The translations under genes and the position numbers were made by a program. The notes below the pieces were generated by a model, which ran no database searches, had not been told where the DNA came from, and was given only the letters and a program-made list of their open reading frames with translations. From JBDTGE01 sp050742975 (GTDB taxonomy: Bacteria > Actinomycetota > Actinomycetes > Mycobacteriales > Jatrophihabitantaceae): a stretch of DNA of 6,426 nucleotides. This document shows, one piece after another, positions 5,884 to 6,426 of the stretch. Numbering within the stretch: position 1 is the first letter of the stretch; the number at the start of each line of letters is the position of its first letter. The stretch lies in NCBI GenBank assembly GCA_050742975.1, contig JBOGDQ010000104.1, positions 1-6,426 on the forward strand. The letters are read 5' to 3'.

Positions 5884-6092
5884 CGGCGGGCGGCGGCGCG
5901 GATCTCGGGGTCGCGCAGGTCGGCGGCGGGGTCGGTGGCGATGATCCAGTCGATGGTCTGGCGCTGTTCGTGCATGCGTACGAGCTTGGACAGGGCGGTG
6001 TTGACGGCGTCCTTCTTGGTGGCTGATGGGCCGAGGATGGCCCGCGCTCGGGTGAGCAGGTTGTCGTCGATGTCGATGAGGGTCTTGGTCAT
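5880..6092 (-). CDS. vapB: VapB-type antitoxin
   Basis: A 70-aa protein beginning MTKTLIDIDDNLLTRARAIL. The first strand, the following helix and the SATKKDAVNTAL helix have the ribbon-helix-helix DNA-binding pattern of VapB antitoxins: a short beta strand that pairs in the dimer, then two helices. Residues about 40-70, with a hydrophobic TIDWII patch, would wrap into the VapC active-site groove. The ATG at 6092 is chosen because AAGGAGG (6103-6097 on this strand) lies 4 bp before it; an in-frame extension to 6155 would run through the promoter palindrome. The stop overlaps the vapC GTG by 4 bp, giving an antitoxin-first operon. The dimer, alone or with VapC, probably represses its own promoter through the palindrome at 6117-6135. 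Confidence 0.88.
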   Translation of the reverse strand: MTKTLIDIDDNLLTRARAILGPSATKKDAVNTALSKLVRMHEQRQTIDWIIATDPAADLRDPEIRAAARR

Positions 6093-6114
6093 GGTTCCTC
6101 CTTCGCTTGCCACT

Positions 6115-6135
6115 AGTATATCCAGCTCGGATATA
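6115..6135 (-). promoter_or_regulatory. vapBC promoter -10 and palindromic operator
   Basis: TATATCC (6117-6123) and GGATATA (6129-6135) are perfect inverted repeats with a 5-bp spacer, in an AT-rich island within GC-rich DNA, 25-43 bp before the vapB start. On the minus strand a -10-like TATACT (6120-6115) overlaps one arm; the -35 is weak. A ribbon-helix-helix dimer bound here would block the promoter, the usual autoregulation of vapBC. Binding is inferred. Confidence 0.65.
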
Positions 6136-6180
6136 TGAAGCAGCGGGTGCAGCAACCGGAGTCTCTTCGGCGGACCGTCG

Positions 6181-6187
6181 TTGACCC
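6181..6187 (+). repeat. Single TTGACCC before attachment core 2
   Basis: One TTGACCC copy lies about 40 bp before core 2. The partner expected 11 bp later is not recognisable. It looks like a degenerate version of the arm-like pairs at 482-499 and 732-749. A 7-bp match could be chance, but the position relative to a core favours a relic arm site. Confidence 0.3.
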
Positions 6188-6228
6188 TGTGTGTCCGTAA
6201 TCTGGGCCCCTGGCCGCGCTGACGGTAG

Positions 6229-6270
6229 TTCGCATCGAGGGTCAGGGGGTTCGAATCCTCTCAGCTCCAC
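6229..6270 (+). other. Attachment-site core 2: degenerate tRNA-Ala 3' half
   Basis: This repeats core 1 from the anticodon loop TTCGCAT (6229-6235) to CAGCTCCAC (6262-6270). Differences are a variable loop shortened by two G, one extra G before the T loop, and a C-to-T change in the T stem (CCTCT). The T stem can still pair using two G-U pairs. There is again no tRNA 5' half: the preceding GACGGTAG does not pair with the anticodon stem. It marks the right end of the island. The downstream 30 bp also partly match those after core 1. It is not a functional tRNA. Confidence 0.75.
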
Positions 6271-6327
6271 GTATGTCCCAGCGTTTCTCGGCCTCCTAGC
6301 CCGAAGTTACGACGGTTGAGATGACGG

Positions 6328-6348
6328 AGCCCCCTGTTGTCGGGGGCT
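6328..6348. terminator. Strong hairpin right of the island
   Basis: AGCCCCC (6328-6334) and GGGGGCT (6342-6348) form a perfect 7-bp stem with a TGTTGTC loop. On the plus strand a T/G-rich tail (TGGTTGTTGG) follows, giving an intrinsic-terminator shape. It may end transcripts coming from the left, or the possible minus-strand gene whose stop is at 6377-6379. Confidence 0.6.
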
Positions 6349-6376
6349 TGGTTGTTGGTGGTGTTGGTTGTTCTGT

Positions 6377-6426
6377 CTACGCGAGTGTGATCGGGATGCT
6401 GGTGTTGATCAGCTGGAAGGCTCGCT
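6377..6426 (-). CDS. Possible C-terminus of a flanking gene (partial)
   Basis: The minus strand reads RAFQLINTSIPITLA and then TAG at 6379-6377. Sixteen codons are too few to identify a family, and the frame was picked because it is open, mostly ends in G or C, and stops 28 bp before the 6328-6348 hairpin, a natural place for its terminator. If real, it is the first gene outside the island on the right, pointing towards it. It could equally be non-coding. Confidence 0.3.
   Translation of the reverse strand, partial: RAFQLINTSIPITLA

Larger units (their letters stand above)
632..6270. mobile_element. Putative integrase-less genomic island between tRNA-Ala cores
   Basis: Direct copies of a tRNA-Ala 3' half bound about 5.6 kb containing a two-component-system remnant, the SNF2 helicase operon and VapBC. 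This fits an integrative element or defence mini-island lodged in a tRNA-Ala locus. No integrase, excisionase, relaxase or replication gene is seen, so it would be an immobile remnant or would depend on an integrase supplied elsewhere. Both cores lack a tRNA 5' half, so the intact tRNA gene and the left-most junction should lie to the left, beyond the window, with the Fic gene in another element of the stack. The cores have diverged, which argues against very recent insertion. Confidence 0.6.

Noticed and set aside
5410..6138. A 242-residue plus-strand frame opposite vapBC
   Set aside because: It is antisense to both vapB and vapC, rich in Val/Gly/Asp low-complexity sequence, and has no ribosome binding site.
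5458..6270. A 270-residue vapC with a long N-terminal extension
   Set aside because: The extension overlaps vapB in another frame, the promoter and the tRNA core; the PIN domain begins exactly at the GTG overlapping the vapB stop.
1..6426. CRISPR array or transposon ends
   Set aside because: No regularly spaced long repeats, no transposase-like frame and no terminal inverted repeats were seen.

Overview
The window is very GC-rich, with G or C at most third codon positions, strong AGGAGG-type ribosome binding sites and GTG starts. This points to an actinobacterium; a Mycobacterium- or Nocardia-like genus is a guess, and no gene here fixes the genus. The tRNA-Ala fragments carry no encoded CCA, which also fits that group.

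The main structural feature is a pair of direct copies of the 3' half of a tRNA-Ala gene (anticodon loop with CGC, T arm, 3' acceptor strand), at 632-674 and 6229-6270. Neither copy has a tRNA 5' half in front of it. That is the signature of attachment-site cores left by an integrative element using this tRNA gene, and two such cores in tandem suggest stacked insertions. Between them lies a mini-island of about 5.6 kb with no recognisable integrase. The first core has paired TTGACCC motifs with an 11-bp period on both sides and TGAC motifs with a 10-bp period just before it, resembling integrase/excisionase arm sites.

Left to right: (1) 1-423, the C-terminal part of a Fic/DOC-family protein, belonging to whatever lies left of the first core; (2) 424-760, the attachment region; (3) 760-1655, about 0.9 kb without an intact gene, holding the broken 3' end of a sensor histidine kinase overlapping the broken 5' end of its response regulator, plus further decayed coding sequence; (4) 1656-5359, a tightly coupled two-gene operon: a compact RapA-like SNF2 helicase (577 aa) followed, with an ATGA overlap, by an unrecognised 657-aa protein with a Cys4 zinc ribbon, a Pro/Ala linker and a separate C-terminal domain; (5) on the opposite strand, a VapBC toxin-antitoxin pair (antitoxin 6092-5880, PIN toxin 5883-5458) with a perfect palindrome over its likely promoter; (6) the second core, a strong hairpin, and possibly the C-terminus of a flanking minus-strand gene entering from the right.

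How the parts may work together (inference): the helicase and zinc-ribbon protein are the cargo and probably act as one complex on DNA or nucleoprotein. A split SNF2 helicase plus coupled partner on a tRNA-borne island, beside a toxin-antitoxin module and a Fic protein, is a typical setting for a phage-defence or element-maintenance system. VapBC would stabilise an island that seems unable to move by itself. Defence is a hypothesis; nothing in the sequence proves it.
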